A stretch of 64,000 nucleotides of DNA from Morganella psychrotolerans (GCF_001676155.1 NZ_LZEW01000035.1:1-64000); one strand, 5' to 3'; numbered from the stretch's first letter, positions 44,855-54,835 are shown. Notes: generated by a model from the letters alone, not told the origin. Made by a program: numbers and translations.

Positions 44855-45619
44855 ATGAAAAAGATATTATTTATTACATCGGCATTGTTTTTAAATTCTT
44901 TTAATGCTCAGGCAGACGTTGATTGTAAGCGGCCGTTGAGTGATTACGGATATGCTATGGCCGAAATGTATCCGTTATATAAAGCCTATCAAGATGATTT
45001 TACTGAAGTTTTAACTGACTTTTGTGAGGCGGGTAAACAATTTTCATCACAAAATATGAGCAGCGGTGCGGCTGATGCTCGTATACGGTTAGAATCACGT
45101 AAATGGGTCAAAGATAAATTCGGTGACGGGAATATGCCCGAAAATATCCAGTATGGACTATCTGCGCTTATATACATGGGAGGATGGTCTGGATATTCAG
45201 GTATTAACTATCCAGTGCCGCTCAATAAGAAAAACAATCAAAAAGTAGCTAAAGAAAAGAGTATAGTCCGCGAAGAAAAGAAAGTAATACCTGTCGATGA
45301 AAATTTAAAAATCGCATACGAAAGAGTGTTAGAAGCTCATATTTCTAAAGTTGTTCGTTCAGTTGAGGTTAAACCAACAGGGGAAACATGCTGGTTAGTT
45401 GTTAACCATCGTTCTGATGGCACCATTACAGGGACTAGGCCGGATGGTGGAAAGTCACCAGGAGGGAGAGGACCGGATGCCGATGGATATTGTTTAGCTA
45501 TTGAGGCAGCTGTAAAGGAAACAAGATTACCACCTTTTCTTAAAGGGCTTGATTTTGGATACAATGAGATTAGTGTTACGTATGCAATTACAGACAATGA
45601 ACATGTTAAAGTTTTATAA
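44855..45619 (+). CDS. Periplasmic protein with TolA C-terminal-like domain
   Basis: The protein has 254 residues. Signal peptide MKKILFITSALFLNSFNAQA, cleavage before DVDCK. Residues 21-115 form an unknown Cys-containing domain, then a charged linker (KKNNQKVAKEKSIVREEKK). The C-terminal 105 residues resemble TolA domain III: GETCWLVVNHRSDGTITGTR aligns with GKTCTLRIKLAPDGMLLDIK, followed by a conserved Cys and LAIEAAVKETRLPPF like ALAAAKLAKIPKPP. TolA III is the binding site for group A colicins and filamentous phage g3p. AT-rich and monocistronic with a terminator, it looks like a lysogenic conversion gene. Confidence 0.65.
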   Translation: MKKILFITSALFLNSFNAQADVDCKRPLSDYGYAMAEMYPLYKAYQDDFTEVLTDFCEAGKQFSSQNMSSGAADARIRLESRKWVKDKFGDGNMPENIQYGLSALIYMGGWSGYSGINYPVPLNKKNNQKVAKEKSIVREEKKVIPVDENLKIAYERVLEAHISKVVRSVEVKPTGETCWLVVNHRSDGTITGTRPDGGKSPGGRGPDADGYCLAIEAAVKETRLPPFLKGLDFGYNEISVTYAITDNEHVKVL

Positions 45620-45704
45620 TAGTTAATGCAAAAATGTGATTTCAATTCAAGTGATTTATTAATCAAAGAAAAATACAGAAATTTATTTTGTAAATTATAA
45701 AGTT

Positions 45705-45739
45705 AAAGGTAACGTTATTACGCGTTATCTTTTATTTTT
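45705..45739 (+). terminator. Terminator after the TolA-like gene
   Basis: AAAGGTAACG and CGTTATCTTT pair around TTATTACG, followed by TATTTTTA. Confidence 0.75.
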
Positions 45740-45775
45740 ACTGCCTTTATCATTCTGATATCATCAGCTATCACA

Positions 45776-45793
45776 TAAGTAGTTAAGTACGTA
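45776..45793. promoter_or_regulatory. Operator-like dyad TAAGTA-N6-TACGTA
   Basis: Spacer GTTAAG. It lies 17 bp before the SbcD-like ATG. Confidence 0.65.
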
Positions 45794-45810
45794 TTACAAG
45801 GCAGATTAAA

Positions 45811-46903
45811 ATGAAGATAAAAAAAAGCGTTATACGGCTTGATTTCAGACACGCACTATCACGTCTGGGATGCCTTTGCTAAAACCTCACATGACGGAAT
45901 GAACTCACGTCTCAAAATTCAGTTAGATGCTACCCGTGAGGCGGCTAAAGCAGCGAAAGCTGCTGGGGCAAAAGCGTTATTTCATGGTGGCGACGTGTTC
46001 CATGTGCGCGGTTCTATCGCGCCTACAGTCCTGCACTACACGTCTGAGCTGTACGACTGGATTATCAACGAACTCGGTCTGGACGTGTATATCCTCGCGG
46101 GGAACCACGATCTTGAGACAAACGATTCAGTGTTCTCTGCCAACGCCTCTGCTTCATTTTCTAAAATCGGCGCTCATATCGTGTGCTCAAAATCGCCTCA
46201 TACGTTCGATATTGACGGCGTAAAGGTTCACATGATCAGTTGGTACAACGATCACAAGTCTCTGCTGCATACGGTGAAAGAGCTGGCTAAAACGCTGGAT
46301 TCATCCGTACCGAATGACCTGATTATTCACACGTCCATCAACAAAGCGATACCGGGTATGCCGGACGTTGGTATGGAGGCTGAGGAATTTGAGGGGCTGG
46401 GTTTCCGTTATGTTTTATCTGGGCATTACCACAACCACAAAGAAGTTATCCCGGGTGTCATTTCCATCGGCGCACTGACTCACCAGAATTGGGGCGATAT
46501 CGGCACTACAGCGGGTTACATGCTGATTAACGAAGACGGCTCATATTCCCAGCACTCAACCAGTGCGCCGGTTTTCATTGAGCTTGAAGGTGATATGGAT
46601 GAATCGCTGATCAAAGGTAACTACGTCCGCATCCGCGCTGTCATTAAGGACGACGAAGCTGGGAAATACCTTGAAGAAGTGGCCGTGCTGATGGGTGCAG
46701 CCGGTGTGACTCGAAACTTCACAAAAGAATCGGCACTGGCTGGGGCTGGCGAGGCAACAGCGGCAACAGCCCGGATTGACAGCCTGAAAGAGTCGGTCGG
46801 CAGTTACTGTGTTCTTTTGGGTAAAAGTGATTCAGATATTGATGTGACGAAACTGACGGCGTTGTGTGAAGACGTGTTGTCCCAGGCGGAGGGTAAAGAA
46901 TAA
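45811..46903 (+). CDS. SbcD/gp47-like nuclease subunit (frameshifted after the start)
   Basis: AAGG precedes ATG 45811. An A8 run (45819-45826) breaks the frame; A7 would give MKIKKALYGLISDTHYHVWD and a 363-residue protein. Calcineurin-type phosphoesterase motifs: ISDTHYHVWD, FHGGDVFHVRG, YILAGNHDLET, and LSGHYHNHKE with metal ligands present. With the SbcC-like ATPase it would form an Mre11-Rad50-type complex that trims DNA ends and hairpins. The stop overlaps the SbcC-like start (TAATG). Confidence 0.85.
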
Positions 46904-48819
46904 TGAAATTCCTGAAAATGACTGTTGAAAACTTCATGCGGATCGCGGAAGCGGAAGTGGAGCTGAACGACCGTGGCTTGATTCTGATTCAGGGCAAAAA
47001 TACCGATGATACGTCAGCCAACAGCAACGGATCGGGGAAATCGACTCTGATGAACGCCTTATGCTGGGGCATCTACGGTGAGACAGCTAACGGACTTAAA
47101 GCTGACGATGTGCTGAGTACCGGACATGAAAAGAACTGCCGCGTTTCTGTCACCATTGAGGACGAGGGAAAGCGTTATGCAATCATGCGCCACCGCGCTC
47201 ACGCTACCAACAAAAACCGCCTGTTGGTGTCCTGTGAAGACGGTGATCTGACCAAAGGCACTGATAAGCTGACTCAGGAATTTATTGAAAAGCTAATCGG
47301 CGCATCAAAAGAGGTGTTTCTGGCATCAATTTACGCAAGTCAGGAAAACATGCCTGATTTGCCTGGCATGACAGATAAAAACCTGAAAGCTATTGTGGAA
47401 GAAGCGGCGGGTGTAGATCGTCTGACCCATTCTTACGATATTGCCCGTGACCGCCACAATGCAAAACTGGCAGAACGTGACGGTGTGGCAGGTAAAATCA
47501 CAGTTGCGGATCGTGCGTTTATCAGTGCGCTTGAAACATCCGAAGAAACTGTAATGTCCGCCGATGAGTGGGAACGGGCGCGTAAAGCGCGTATTGACGA
47601 TGCTAAAAAGGCAGTGAACGAAGCAGAGGTATCTCTGACTGAGATTGAGTTTGCCAATGCGGATTGCCCGTCACTTGAAAGTATCGACGCTAAAATCGCT
47701 GGCATCCGCACAAGCATTTCCGGCGTGACTGAGCATGATAAAAAAATCAGTGACATGACGACGGCGATTGCCAAAGCCAGGGCGGGGCACGGCGTTAAAC
47801 GAAGCGAGATTGACCGCCTCAAATTACAGGCTAAGAACGCAATGGAACAGGCGGCTGGTGTCTCTGAGAAAGTCGGGTCGCCGTGTACCGAGTGTGGTAA
47901 GCCGTATTGTGAAGCAGATCTGGCGACTGTCAAAAAAGGTCATACGGATAAAGCCCGCGCTGACATGGTGAAAATCACGGAAACCCTGTTGCCGGAAATT
48001 ACAGTCATTGATGAGCAACTGACCAAAGCAGAGGCGGTACTTGAGTCACTGAAAGCGGCCCGCCCGAACGTTGACGCGGAAATGGATAAGGTTGCCACGC
48101 TGCAACGCCAGCGTATGTTTCTGGAAAAGTCACTGACGGCAGAAGATACAGCAAGAACGGCACTGACCAAAGCGCGTGAGCTGCTGACTGCCATTGAGTC
48201 AGAGAAAAATCCGTTTACCTCTCTGATTGAGAAGACCAAAGCGGAAGCCGCGCTTCTGAAAGATGATTTAAAGACTTTAAGAGTAACGAAAGAAAAATTA
48301 GACGGTGAATCTGATTTACTGGAACAGGCGCGGAAAGTGTTTTCTCCGGCCGGTGTCCGCAGTCATATCCTGTCAAACGTAACGCCGTATCTGAATGCCA
48401 AAACAGCGGAGTATCTCAATACACTGTCTGATGGTTCGATCACAGCGGTATGGTCAACGATGGAACTGACCAAAAAAGGCGAAGCGAAAGATAAATTCAA
48501 TATCGCTGTCAGCAAAGAGGGAGCGAGTAAGTCATTCGCGGGTCTGTCCGGTGGTGAAAAACGTAAAGTGCGTATCGCAACCGCACTGGCATTGCAGGAT
48601 CTGGTTGCAAGCCGGGCGACGAAAAACATTCAGTTGTTTATCGGGGATGAAATCGATGATGCGCTGGACGTTGCGGGGCTGGAACGTCTCATGGCTATTC
48701 TGGAAGTGAAAGCGCGTGAGCGCGGTACTGTCATGATTATCTCTCACAAAGAAATGAAATCATGGTTCAGAGAAACTATCACCGTTGAATCAAAAGGCGG
48801 TCGCTCCTATGTCTGCTGA
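46903..48819 (+). CDS. SbcC/gp46-like (Rad50-type) ATPase
   Basis: The protein has 638 residues. Walker A lies in NSNGSGKSTLMNAL; coiled-coil arms surround a zinc hook CTECGKPYC (about residue 330). The ABC signature SGLSGGEKRKVRIATALAL and Walker B LFIGDEIDDALD are near the C-terminus. Shorter than E. coli SbcC (1,048 aa), like phage gp46. It partners the SbcD-like nuclease in recombination-dependent replication and repair. Confidence 0.9.
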   Translation: MKFLKMTVENFMRIAEAEVELNDRGLILIQGKNTDDTSANSNGSGKSTLMNALCWGIYGETANGLKADDVLSTGHEKNCRVSVTIEDEGKRYAIMRHRAHATNKNRLLVSCEDGDLTKGTDKLTQEFIEKLIGASKEVFLASIYASQENMPDLPGMTDKNLKAIVEEAAGVDRLTHSYDIARDRHNAKLAERDGVAGKITVADRAFISALETSEETVMSADEWERARKARIDDAKKAVNEAEVSLTEIEFANADCPSLESIDAKIAGIRTSISGVTEHDKKISDMTTAIAKARAGHGVKRSEIDRLKLQAKNAMEQAAGVSEKVGSPCTECGKPYCEADLATVKKGHTDKARADMVKITETLLPEITVIDEQLTKAEAVLESLKAARPNVDAEMDKVATLQRQRMFLEKSLTAEDTARTALTKARELLTAIESEKNPFTSLIEKTKAEAALLKDDLKTLRVTKEKLDGESDLLEQARKVFSPAGVRSHILSNVTPYLNAKTAEYLNTLSDGSITAVWSTMELTKKGEAKDKFNIAVSKEGASKSFAGLSGGEKRKVRIATALALQDLVASRATKNIQLFIGDEIDDALDVAGLERLMAILEVKARERGTVMIISHKEMKSWFRETITVESKGGRSYVC

Positions 48820-49681
48820 ATTTACAAAGGCCGATTTTGTTAAATCGGTACTGGCAATGGTAGATCTGCATAATTTGTCTGTAATGTACCCGTTTGTCGA
48901 AGCCGGGCATGACCTTGAAACCAAAAGTGAATCAGATGTATCAATCGCTATTGCACTTAAAAGCTGTTTTCAGGATTTTATCGACACTGATAAATCCGGA
49001 TCTCATGTTTTGACGGCAGACGACTGGCATTCAGAGAAAGCTGCGCTGACTAAGCTGATTGGTTCTGAAACGACAGAAAAAGTTGATACCTGGCTTTCGA
49101 TGAAAATGCTTGAGGGCAGTACGGATTTACAGATTGCTTTTTCCCGGATCAATACAGTGCTTGATGGTGAAAGTGATTACACGGTGGCTGTTTACGATCA
49201 TGCGGCGATTATGGATTTGAAAGGTGAGTGGGAAAGCAACCGCAAGCTGTTTCTATGCAAAATCCGGCATAGCGATTTCAATGCGTTGTTTAATCTCAAT
49301 ACCAGCTTTCACGCAGCTATGCAGAAAGTCGCTCAGACGTTCACAGGGCGACTGTCTTTGTTAGATAGTGAGGAAGCATCAAGTGAAATAAGAAAATGCT
49401 GTCACGTCGATCCTACTAACAGATACAGCATTTCTGAGAAAGGGATGAAGTTCAAATTGCGCATTGATGCAACATTCCCTGAAATTAACAGGGACTACAG
49501 CACTGCGGCTTTGGCATCAGGTGGGTTCTCTGCTTCATCGAGCGACCTGACTGTTCAAAAGGCAGAAAAGCGGGTTGTCAAACAAGAGCAGAAAATCAAA
49601 AAACCGGAGAAAGTGGTCAGTGCCGCTGAATCGTCGGAAGTCGTTATTAACGGCAAAAGTTTTCTGATGGGATCATTTTAA
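48809..49681 (+). CDS. Hypothetical protein downstream of SbcC-like (290 aa)
   Basis: Start ATG 48809 (MSAEFTKADFVKSVLAMVDL), overlapping the SbcC-like gene by 11 bp with AAAGGCGG upstream. Central part predicted mixed alpha/beta (YTVAVYDHAAIMDLKGEWES). The C-terminal 60 residues are polar and basic (KAEKRVVKQEQKIKKPEKVV). Between the SbcCD-like pair and a RuvC-like nuclease, so it probably belongs to the same recombination unit. Family not recognised. Confidence 0.75.
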   Translation: MSAEFTKADFVKSVLAMVDLHNLSVMYPFVEAGHDLETKSESDVSIAIALKSCFQDFIDTDKSGSHVLTADDWHSEKAALTKLIGSETTEKVDTWLSMKMLEGSTDLQIAFSRINTVLDGESDYTVAVYDHAAIMDLKGEWESNRKLFLCKIRHSDFNALFNLNTSFHAAMQKVAQTFTGRLSLLDSEEASSEIRKCCHVDPTNRYSISEKGMKFKLRIDATFPEINRDYSTAALASGGFSASSSDLTVQKAEKRVVKQEQKIKKPEKVVSAAESSEVVINGKSFLMGSF

Positions 49682-49704
49682 CAGTCACACACACAGGTAA
49701 CACA

Positions 49705-50274
49705 ATGGGTAAAATTGTAAAAATCGCGGGACTTGACCCGTCTATGTCTAACTTTGGTGTGGTATTCGGGGATCTGGATATCACAACCGGTCAGGTGGTC
49801 AGAATTGAGCGGATGGAGCTTATCCAGACGGAATCCGGCGACAAAAAATCAGTGCGCGTAAACAGCGACGATTTGCGCCGCGCCTCTGAAATCTGGAAAC
49901 GCGCCAAGCCGATTATCGATAAGGCTCAACTGGTGTTTTGTGAATTGCCAGTCGGCAGTCAGTCAAGCCGGGCACAAACCTCTTATGGCATCTGCATTGG
50001 TGTTCTGGCATGTGTCGATAAACCGCTGATTCAGGTCACGCCGATTGAGATTAAGCAGTTTGTCGCCGGTAAGAAGACGACAACGAAAGAGGAAATTATT
50101 ACATGGGCGACTCAAAAGCATCCGGAAGCCCCGTGGATCAAGCGCAAAGAAAAAGGTGTTGAGAAGTACATGAATAAAAACGAACACCTTGCTGACGCAG
50201 TTGCAGCGATTTATACCGGCATCCAGACAGACCAGTATCGACAAATCTCCACAGTTATTTCCTCCCTGATTTAA
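49705..50274 (+). CDS. RuvC-like Holliday junction nuclease
   Basis: The protein has 189 residues. RNase H fold motifs: IAGLDPSMSNFGVV with the first Asp, LVFCELPVGSQSSRAQTSYG with Glu, and NEHLADAVAAIYTG with His/Asp near the C-terminus, as in RuvC and phage resolvases. It would resolve branched DNA before packaging. AGGTAAC precedes the ATG. A long hairpin (50298-50333) follows. Confidence 0.8.
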   Translation: MGKIVKIAGLDPSMSNFGVVFGDLDITTGQVVRIERMELIQTESGDKKSVRVNSDDLRRASEIWKRAKPIIDKAQLVFCELPVGSQSSRAQTSYGICIGVLACVDKPLIQVTPIEIKQFVAGKKTTTKEEIITWATQKHPEAPWIKRKEKGVEKYMNKNEHLADAVAAIYTGIQTDQYRQISTVISSLI

Positions 50275-50297
50275 AACCATATATTAATCACTTAAAA

Positions 50298-50333
50298 ATC
50301 AACCACACAAGATATTGAATTTGTGTGGTTGAT
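50298..50333 (+). terminator. Hairpin after the RuvC-like gene
   Basis: ATCAACCACACAA and TTGTGTGGTTGAT pair perfectly around a 10-nt loop. No T run. Ends 2 bp before the nrdA operator-like site. Confidence 0.65.
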
Positions 50334-50335
50334 AA

Positions 50336-50353
50336 TAGGTATTTGTTTACCTA
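50336..50353. promoter_or_regulatory. Operator-like dyad TAGGTA-N6-TACCTA before nrdA
   Basis: Perfect half-sites around TTTGTT, 35 bp before the ATG. Confidence 0.75.
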
Positions 50354-50388
50354 TCATGTTTTAACTTTTTCCACTTGGACTAAACAAA

Positions 50389-52677
50389 ATGACTTCACTT
50401 GTTACGAAGCGTGACGGATCACAAGAGCCGTTTGATACTGAGAAATTTAACCGCGTTGCTATGTACGGCACAGCAGGTATCAGCGGTGTGAGCGCTTCCG
50501 CTATTGCTATGAAAGTTCATATCAGCGCAAAGGATGGTATCAGAACAACTGATATTCATTCACTGATGGTCAAAGCCGCAGCTGATTTGATTTCAGCCGA
50601 GTCACCTAATTACAGCCAGGTCGCCGCCCGTCTGAATATTGGTCTGATCCGTAAAGAGGCGTTGGGTCAGTACGGTTATCCGGCGCTGCTGGGTCACATT
50701 CAGAAAAACGTATTCCGTAAGGTGTATGACAAGGATCTGCTGAAATACTATTCCGTAGATGAAATTAACGAGCTGGGCGAATACATGAAACCGGAACGTG
50801 ATGAGTTGTTCGGCTATGCCGCAACCGTTCAGTTGCGTGGTAAGTATCTGGCTCAGAACCGTGTCACTGGTGAATTGCATGAAGCGCCGCAGCATGTGTA
50901 CATGCTGGCATCGATGTGTTTCTTCCAGCATTGGGAAAAACCGTCCCGTATGCAGATGGTGAAAGAGTTTTATGACGCTGTATCTATGTTCAAGCTGTCT
51001 CTGCCGACTCCTATCATGTCCGGTCTGCGTACTCAGACACGTCAGTTCAGTAGCTGCGTTGTGATGGAAGCCGGCGACTCCCTGCCGTCCATTAACGCAA
51101 CCGCAAACGCCATTGTGAATTACGTTTCACAACGCGCTGGTATCGGTCTTGGCTTTGGCGCTATCCGCGCTCTCGGCAGTGAAATCCGTGGTGGTGAAGC
51201 CAATCACACCGGTACAATCCCGTTCCTGAAATATTTCCAGGCGGCTGTTAAGTCCTGTTCTCAGGGCGGTGTTCGTGGCGGTGCTGCAACAGCGTTTTAC
51301 CCGTTATGGCATCGTGAAGCTGAAAGTCTGCTGGTGCTGAAAAATAACCGGGGTGTGGAAGAAAACCGCGTCCGTCACATGGACTACGGCGTGATGATCA
51401 ACGGTCTGCTGTACAAACGTCTGATCGGCGGCGGTAAAATTTCTCTGTTCAGCCCTAATGATGTGCCGAGTATGTATGACGCATTCTTTGCTGATCAGGA
51501 TGAGTTTGCCCGTCTGTATGAAGCTGCCGAAGCTGATGAATCTATCGAGCGCATTACCGTACCGGCTGTGGAACTGTTCTCCGCCATGATGCAGGAACGC
51601 GCATCTACCGGTCGTATTTACATTGCTAACGTGGATCACATGAACACGCATGGCGCATTCCGTCCGGAAGTCGCGCCGGTTCGTCAGTCTAATTTGTGCA
51701 TGGAAATTGCCCTGCCGACAAAACCGCTGGAGTTTGCGGATGATCCGGACGGTGAAATCTCTCTGTGTACTCTGTCGGCAATTAACTTTGGTGCGATTGA
51801 AAGTCTTGATGAACTGGAACATCTGTCTCACCTGATTGTTGCTGCACTTGATTCTCTGCTGGATTACCAGAATTACCCGATGAAAGCAGCGGAACGCTCT
51901 ACCCGCAGCCGCCGCAGTCTCGGTGTCGGCGCTACCAACCTCGCCTACTATCTGGCAAAAAACGGTTACAAATATTCTGATACCGCCGGTGATCAGTTTA
52001 TCCATGACACGTTTGAAGCGATGCAGTATTACCTGCTGAAAGCGTCAAACCATCTGGCTAAGTGTTTCGGGGCATGTCCGGCTTTCGGTGAAACCCGTTA
52101 TGCCTCTGGTGAGCTGCCAATCGACCACTACAGAAAGCAACTTGATACTGCTGCTACCGGTGTCACTGAACCTCTGAAAATGGATTGGGAGGCGTTACGC
52201 GCTGATATCCGCCGTTACGGGTTGCGTAACTCAACCGTCTCCGCGTTGATGCCGTGTGAAACGTCCAGTCAGATCACCAACAGCACAAACGGTATCGAGC
52301 CACCTCGCGGCGCTGTGACTGTGAAAATGAGCAAAGAGGGCGCAGTCCGGATGGTTGTGCCGGAGTATGAGCGCCTGAAAGATCAGTACGAATATCTGTG
52401 GGAAATGGGCGGCAACAAAGGTTATCTGACCAAAATCGCTATCATGCAGAAATTTGTGGATCAGGCGATTTCAGCCAATACGAATTACGACCCGGAGATT
52501 TACCCGAACGGCCGTGTCCCGATGGAAGAATTGCTTCGTGACCTGCTACTGGCCTACTCGATGGGTGTGAAAACTCTGTACTACCACAATACCCGCGACC
52601 GTTCCGGCGAGGAAGATGAACGCGAGACACCAACAGCACCAGCTGGTGATGATTGCGGCGACTCCTGCAAAATTTAA
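50389..52677 (+). CDS. nrdA: Ribonucleotide reductase class Ia, alpha subunit
   Basis: The protein has 762 residues, almost the length of E. coli NrdA. The N-terminal ATP-cone starts at VTKRDGSQEPFDTEKFNR. Active-site elements: FSSCVVMEAGDSLPS, LCMEIALPT (N-x-C-x-E), and FGAIESLDELEHL. The C-terminal redox tail DDCGDSCKI has two Cys for thioredoxin or glutaredoxin. Reduces ribonucleoside diphosphates in the cytoplasm with NrdB, encoded next. This lets the element raise dNTP pools for its own replication. Confidence 0.95.
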   Translation: MTSLVTKRDGSQEPFDTEKFNRVAMYGTAGISGVSASAIAMKVHISAKDGIRTTDIHSLMVKAAADLISAESPNYSQVAARLNIGLIRKEALGQYGYPALLGHIQKNVFRKVYDKDLLKYYSVDEINELGEYMKPERDELFGYAATVQLRGKYLAQNRVTGELHEAPQHVYMLASMCFFQHWEKPSRMQMVKEFYDAVSMFKLSLPTPIMSGLRTQTRQFSSCVVMEAGDSLPSINATANAIVNYVSQRAGIGLGFGAIRALGSEIRGGEANHTGTIPFLKYFQAAVKSCSQGGVRGGAATAFYPLWHREAESLLVLKNNRGVEENRVRHMDYGVMINGLLYKRLIGGGKISLFSPNDVPSMYDAFFADQDEFARLYEAAEADESIERITVPAVELFSAMMQERASTGRIYIANVDHMNTHGAFRPEVAPVRQSNLCMEIALPTKPLEFADDPDGEISLCTLSAINFGAIESLDELEHLSHLIVAALDSLLDYQNYPMKAAERSTRSRRSLGVGATNLAYYLAKNGYKYSDTAGDQFIHDTFEAMQYYLLKASNHLAKCFGACPAFGETRYASGELPIDHYRKQLDTAATGVTEPLKMDWEALRADIRRYGLRNSTVSALMPCETSSQITNSTNGIEPPRGAVTVKMSKEGAVRMVVPEYERLKDQYEYLWEMGGNKGYLTKIAIMQKFVDQAISANTNYDPEIYPNGRVPMEELLRDLLLAYSMGVKTLYYHNTRDRSGEEDERETPTAPAGDDCGDSCKI

Positions 52678-52692
52678 GCGACAAACACTCTG

Positions 52693-52719
52693 AAAAGGTG
52701 GGCTTTGGCTCGCCTTTTT
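52693..52719 (+). terminator. Terminator-like hairpin between nrdA and nrdB
   Basis: AAAAGGTGGGC-TTTG-GCTCGCCTTTTT, with two G-U pairs and a T run. It may reduce nrdB transcription relative to nrdA. Confidence 0.65.
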
Positions 52720-52789
52720 ATTTCTCTTTAATGCCTGTCTGACTGATTCAGAATTGGCACAAACCAAACGTAAACGTAAAAGGAAATGT

Positions 52790-53911
52790 ATGTCAGGCTA
52801 TTCAGTATTTCGTCAGGAAAAGAATGATGCGACCAAAGAGCCGATGTTTTTCGGTCTGAGCGTAAATGTCGCCCGTTACGATCAGCAAAAGCACCGCATC
52901 TTTGAAAAAGCGATTGAACGGCAACTGAGCTTTTTCTGGCGCCCGGAAGAAGTGGATGTGAGCAAAGACCGCATCGATTACCAGAATATGCCGGAGCATG
53001 AGCGTCACATCTTTATTTCAAACCTGAAATACCAGACGCTGCTTGATTCTGTTCAGGGTCGTGCCCCTAATATCGCCCTGCTGCCTATTTGTTCACTGCC
53101 GGAGCTGGAAACGTGGATTGAAACGTGGTCTTTCTCCGAAACCATTCACAGCCGTAGCTACACCCATATTATCCGCAATCTTGTCACTGACCCGGACACT
53201 ATTTTTGACGGCATTGTGGAAGATGAAATGATCCTCGCCCGTGCCGCGTCTGTATCGGAAGAATATGACCGTCTGATTAAAATGTTCGTCGCTCGTGAAT
53301 ATCTCGGTGTAGAGAAATTTGAGCGCGAATTCGGCGATGAAGCTATTCAGGAACAATTATTTAAAACGCTGGTGGCCGTCAACACCCTTGAGGCTATCCG
53401 CTTCTATGTCAGTTTCGCCTGTACTTTCGCGTTCGGTGAGCGTGGTGTGATGGAAGCGAACGCCAAGATCATGAAGTTTATTGCCCGTGATGAAGCGTTA
53501 CATTGTCACGTTACGCAGGAAATGATTAAACTGATGTACAACGGGCGCGAGGGTGAAATGTGGAAACGCATTGCAGAGCGCAATCGTGACTTTGTTATTG
53601 AAACGATGGAATCCGTTGCCGAACAGGAAATGGCGTGGGCTGATTATCTGTTTAAAGACGGATCAATGATTGGCCTGAATGCAGAAATGCTGAAAGAGTA
53701 CGTGAAACACCGCTCAAACGTGGCTATGAAGCGCATCGGGTTCGAGGCTGTGTTTCCGGAAGTAAAACACGATCCGTTGCCGTGGATGAACAACTGGTTG
53801 CTGTCTGACAACGTTCAGGTCGCTCCGCAGGAAGCGGAAAAAGCCGATTACCTCACCGGGCAGATTGACTCCGAAGTGAAAGCCGGTTCACTGGCTGGCT
53901 TTGAAATCTGA
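52790..53911 (+). CDS. nrdB: Ribonucleotide reductase class Ia, beta subunit
   Basis: The protein has 373 residues from ATG 52790 (AAGGA upstream). Ferritin-like fold with iron ligands in VEDEMILARAASVSEEYD, VNTLEAIRFYVSFACT and ARDEALHCHVTQEMI. Carries the diferric-tyrosyl radical needed by NrdA. The C-terminal tail differs from E. coli, fitting a dedicated NrdA partner. A hairpin (53925-53951) follows. Confidence 0.95.
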   Translation: MSGYSVFRQEKNDATKEPMFFGLSVNVARYDQQKHRIFEKAIERQLSFFWRPEEVDVSKDRIDYQNMPEHERHIFISNLKYQTLLDSVQGRAPNIALLPICSLPELETWIETWSFSETIHSRSYTHIIRNLVTDPDTIFDGIVEDEMILARAASVSEEYDRLIKMFVAREYLGVEKFEREFGDEAIQEQLFKTLVAVNTLEAIRFYVSFACTFAFGERGVMEANAKIMKFIARDEALHCHVTQEMIKLMYNGREGEMWKRIAERNRDFVIETMESVAEQEMAWADYLFKDGSMIGLNAEMLKEYVKHRSNVAMKRIGFEAVFPEVKHDPLPWMNNWLLSDNVQVAPQEAEKADYLTGQIDSEVKAGSLAGFEI

Positions 53912-53924
53912 TACACCTGCTGAA

Positions 53925-53951
53925 AAAGAGTGACTGCCGTAGTCACTCTTT
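53925..53951 (+). terminator. Terminator after nrdB
   Basis: AAAGAGTGACT-GCCGT-AGTCACTCTTT. Confidence 0.85.
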
Positions 53952-54006
53952 CAATATTTATATCGTTAAATAAACAAGATAAATAATTAATTTATGGAAA
54001 TTACCA

Positions 54007-54807
54007 ATGGCTAAAAACATCACACTGAGCTTTAAACCTACCAGTCAGCCACAATCAGAGGGTGCTAAGATTGTCGGTGAAATGTACAACATGGTTCGTG
54101 AGTTTCATGAAGTGTTTTCTCACCCTATCAACAGCAACGAAATCACCGCTGATATGCTTCGTTTACGCGCCAATCTGATCCGTGAGGAAGCGAAAGAAGG
54201 TGTTGCTGCTCTGGAAAACGCTGATGGTCTTGAAATTCTGGATGCTGCCGGTGACACTATTTACGTTCTTGCCGGTACGCTGGTGATGATCAACGGCGCA
54301 CTGAGTCACGCGCTGGCATTTGACCCGTTCGGTATGTCAATGACTGCAAAGGTGATGTTCTCGTTTGAGTCTGATTTCGGCGGTGACATGAAAAAGGCAT
54401 TTGATCACTCACTGTATATCGCCTCAGAAATCGATGATATTGCTGCGATGATGGATAAAGGCAAAGGAGAGCTGGCTGCTCGTGATTTTGAAATGATTCC
54501 GGCCGCGATATCAGACGCTATCTGTTTGCTCAGTTCTGTTCTGAAATCCACCGGTGTTGATGTAAAGGAAATGGTCGCCGCTATCCACGAATCCAATATG
54601 ACTAAGTTGTGGTCTGGTGATGCGCTAACTCGCCAGGCTCAGGTAGCCAAGTGCAAATACAACCCGAAAGATCTCGCGTTCCGAACCTGTTTGTCCCGTC
54701 AGGGGATGATCGGGTATCGAATCTCAGACGGCAAAATCCTCAAATGCCCGGATTACACTTCGGTCAACCTTGACTCATTTTTGACCGCTTGTACGGAATT
54801 ATCTTAA
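54007..54807 (+). CDS. MazG-like nucleotide pyrophosphohydrolase
   Basis: The protein has 266 residues. All-alpha NTP-PPase motif: LIREEAKEGVAAL then EILDAAGDTIYVLAG, giving the E-E-x-x-E...D-x-x-D metal-binding pattern. The C-terminal part AIHESNMTKLWSGDAL and a second, partial helical repeat are seen in phage MazG-like enzymes. It would hydrolyse dNTPs or alarmones. Located between nrdB and thyA, it belongs to the nucleotide module. The substrate cannot be read from sequence. Confidence 0.8.
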   Translation: MAKNITLSFKPTSQPQSEGAKIVGEMYNMVREFHEVFSHPINSNEITADMLRLRANLIREEAKEGVAALENADGLEILDAAGDTIYVLAGTLVMINGALSHALAFDPFGMSMTAKVMFSFESDFGGDMKKAFDHSLYIASEIDDIAAMMDKGKGELAARDFEMIPAAISDAICLLSSVLKSTGVDVKEMVAAIHESNMTKLWSGDALTRQAQVAKCKYNPKDLAFRTCLSRQGMIGYRISDGKILKCPDYTSVNLDSFLTACTELS

Positions 54808-54817
54808 TATATATTGA

Positions 54818-54835
54818 TAAGTAAACAAATACATA
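54818..54835. promoter_or_regulatory. Operator-like dyad TAAGTA-N6-TACATA
   Basis: Spacer AACAAA. Lies after the MazG-like gene and before a strong terminator; no gene start is close, so it may serve an antisense or distant promoter. Confidence 0.6.
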
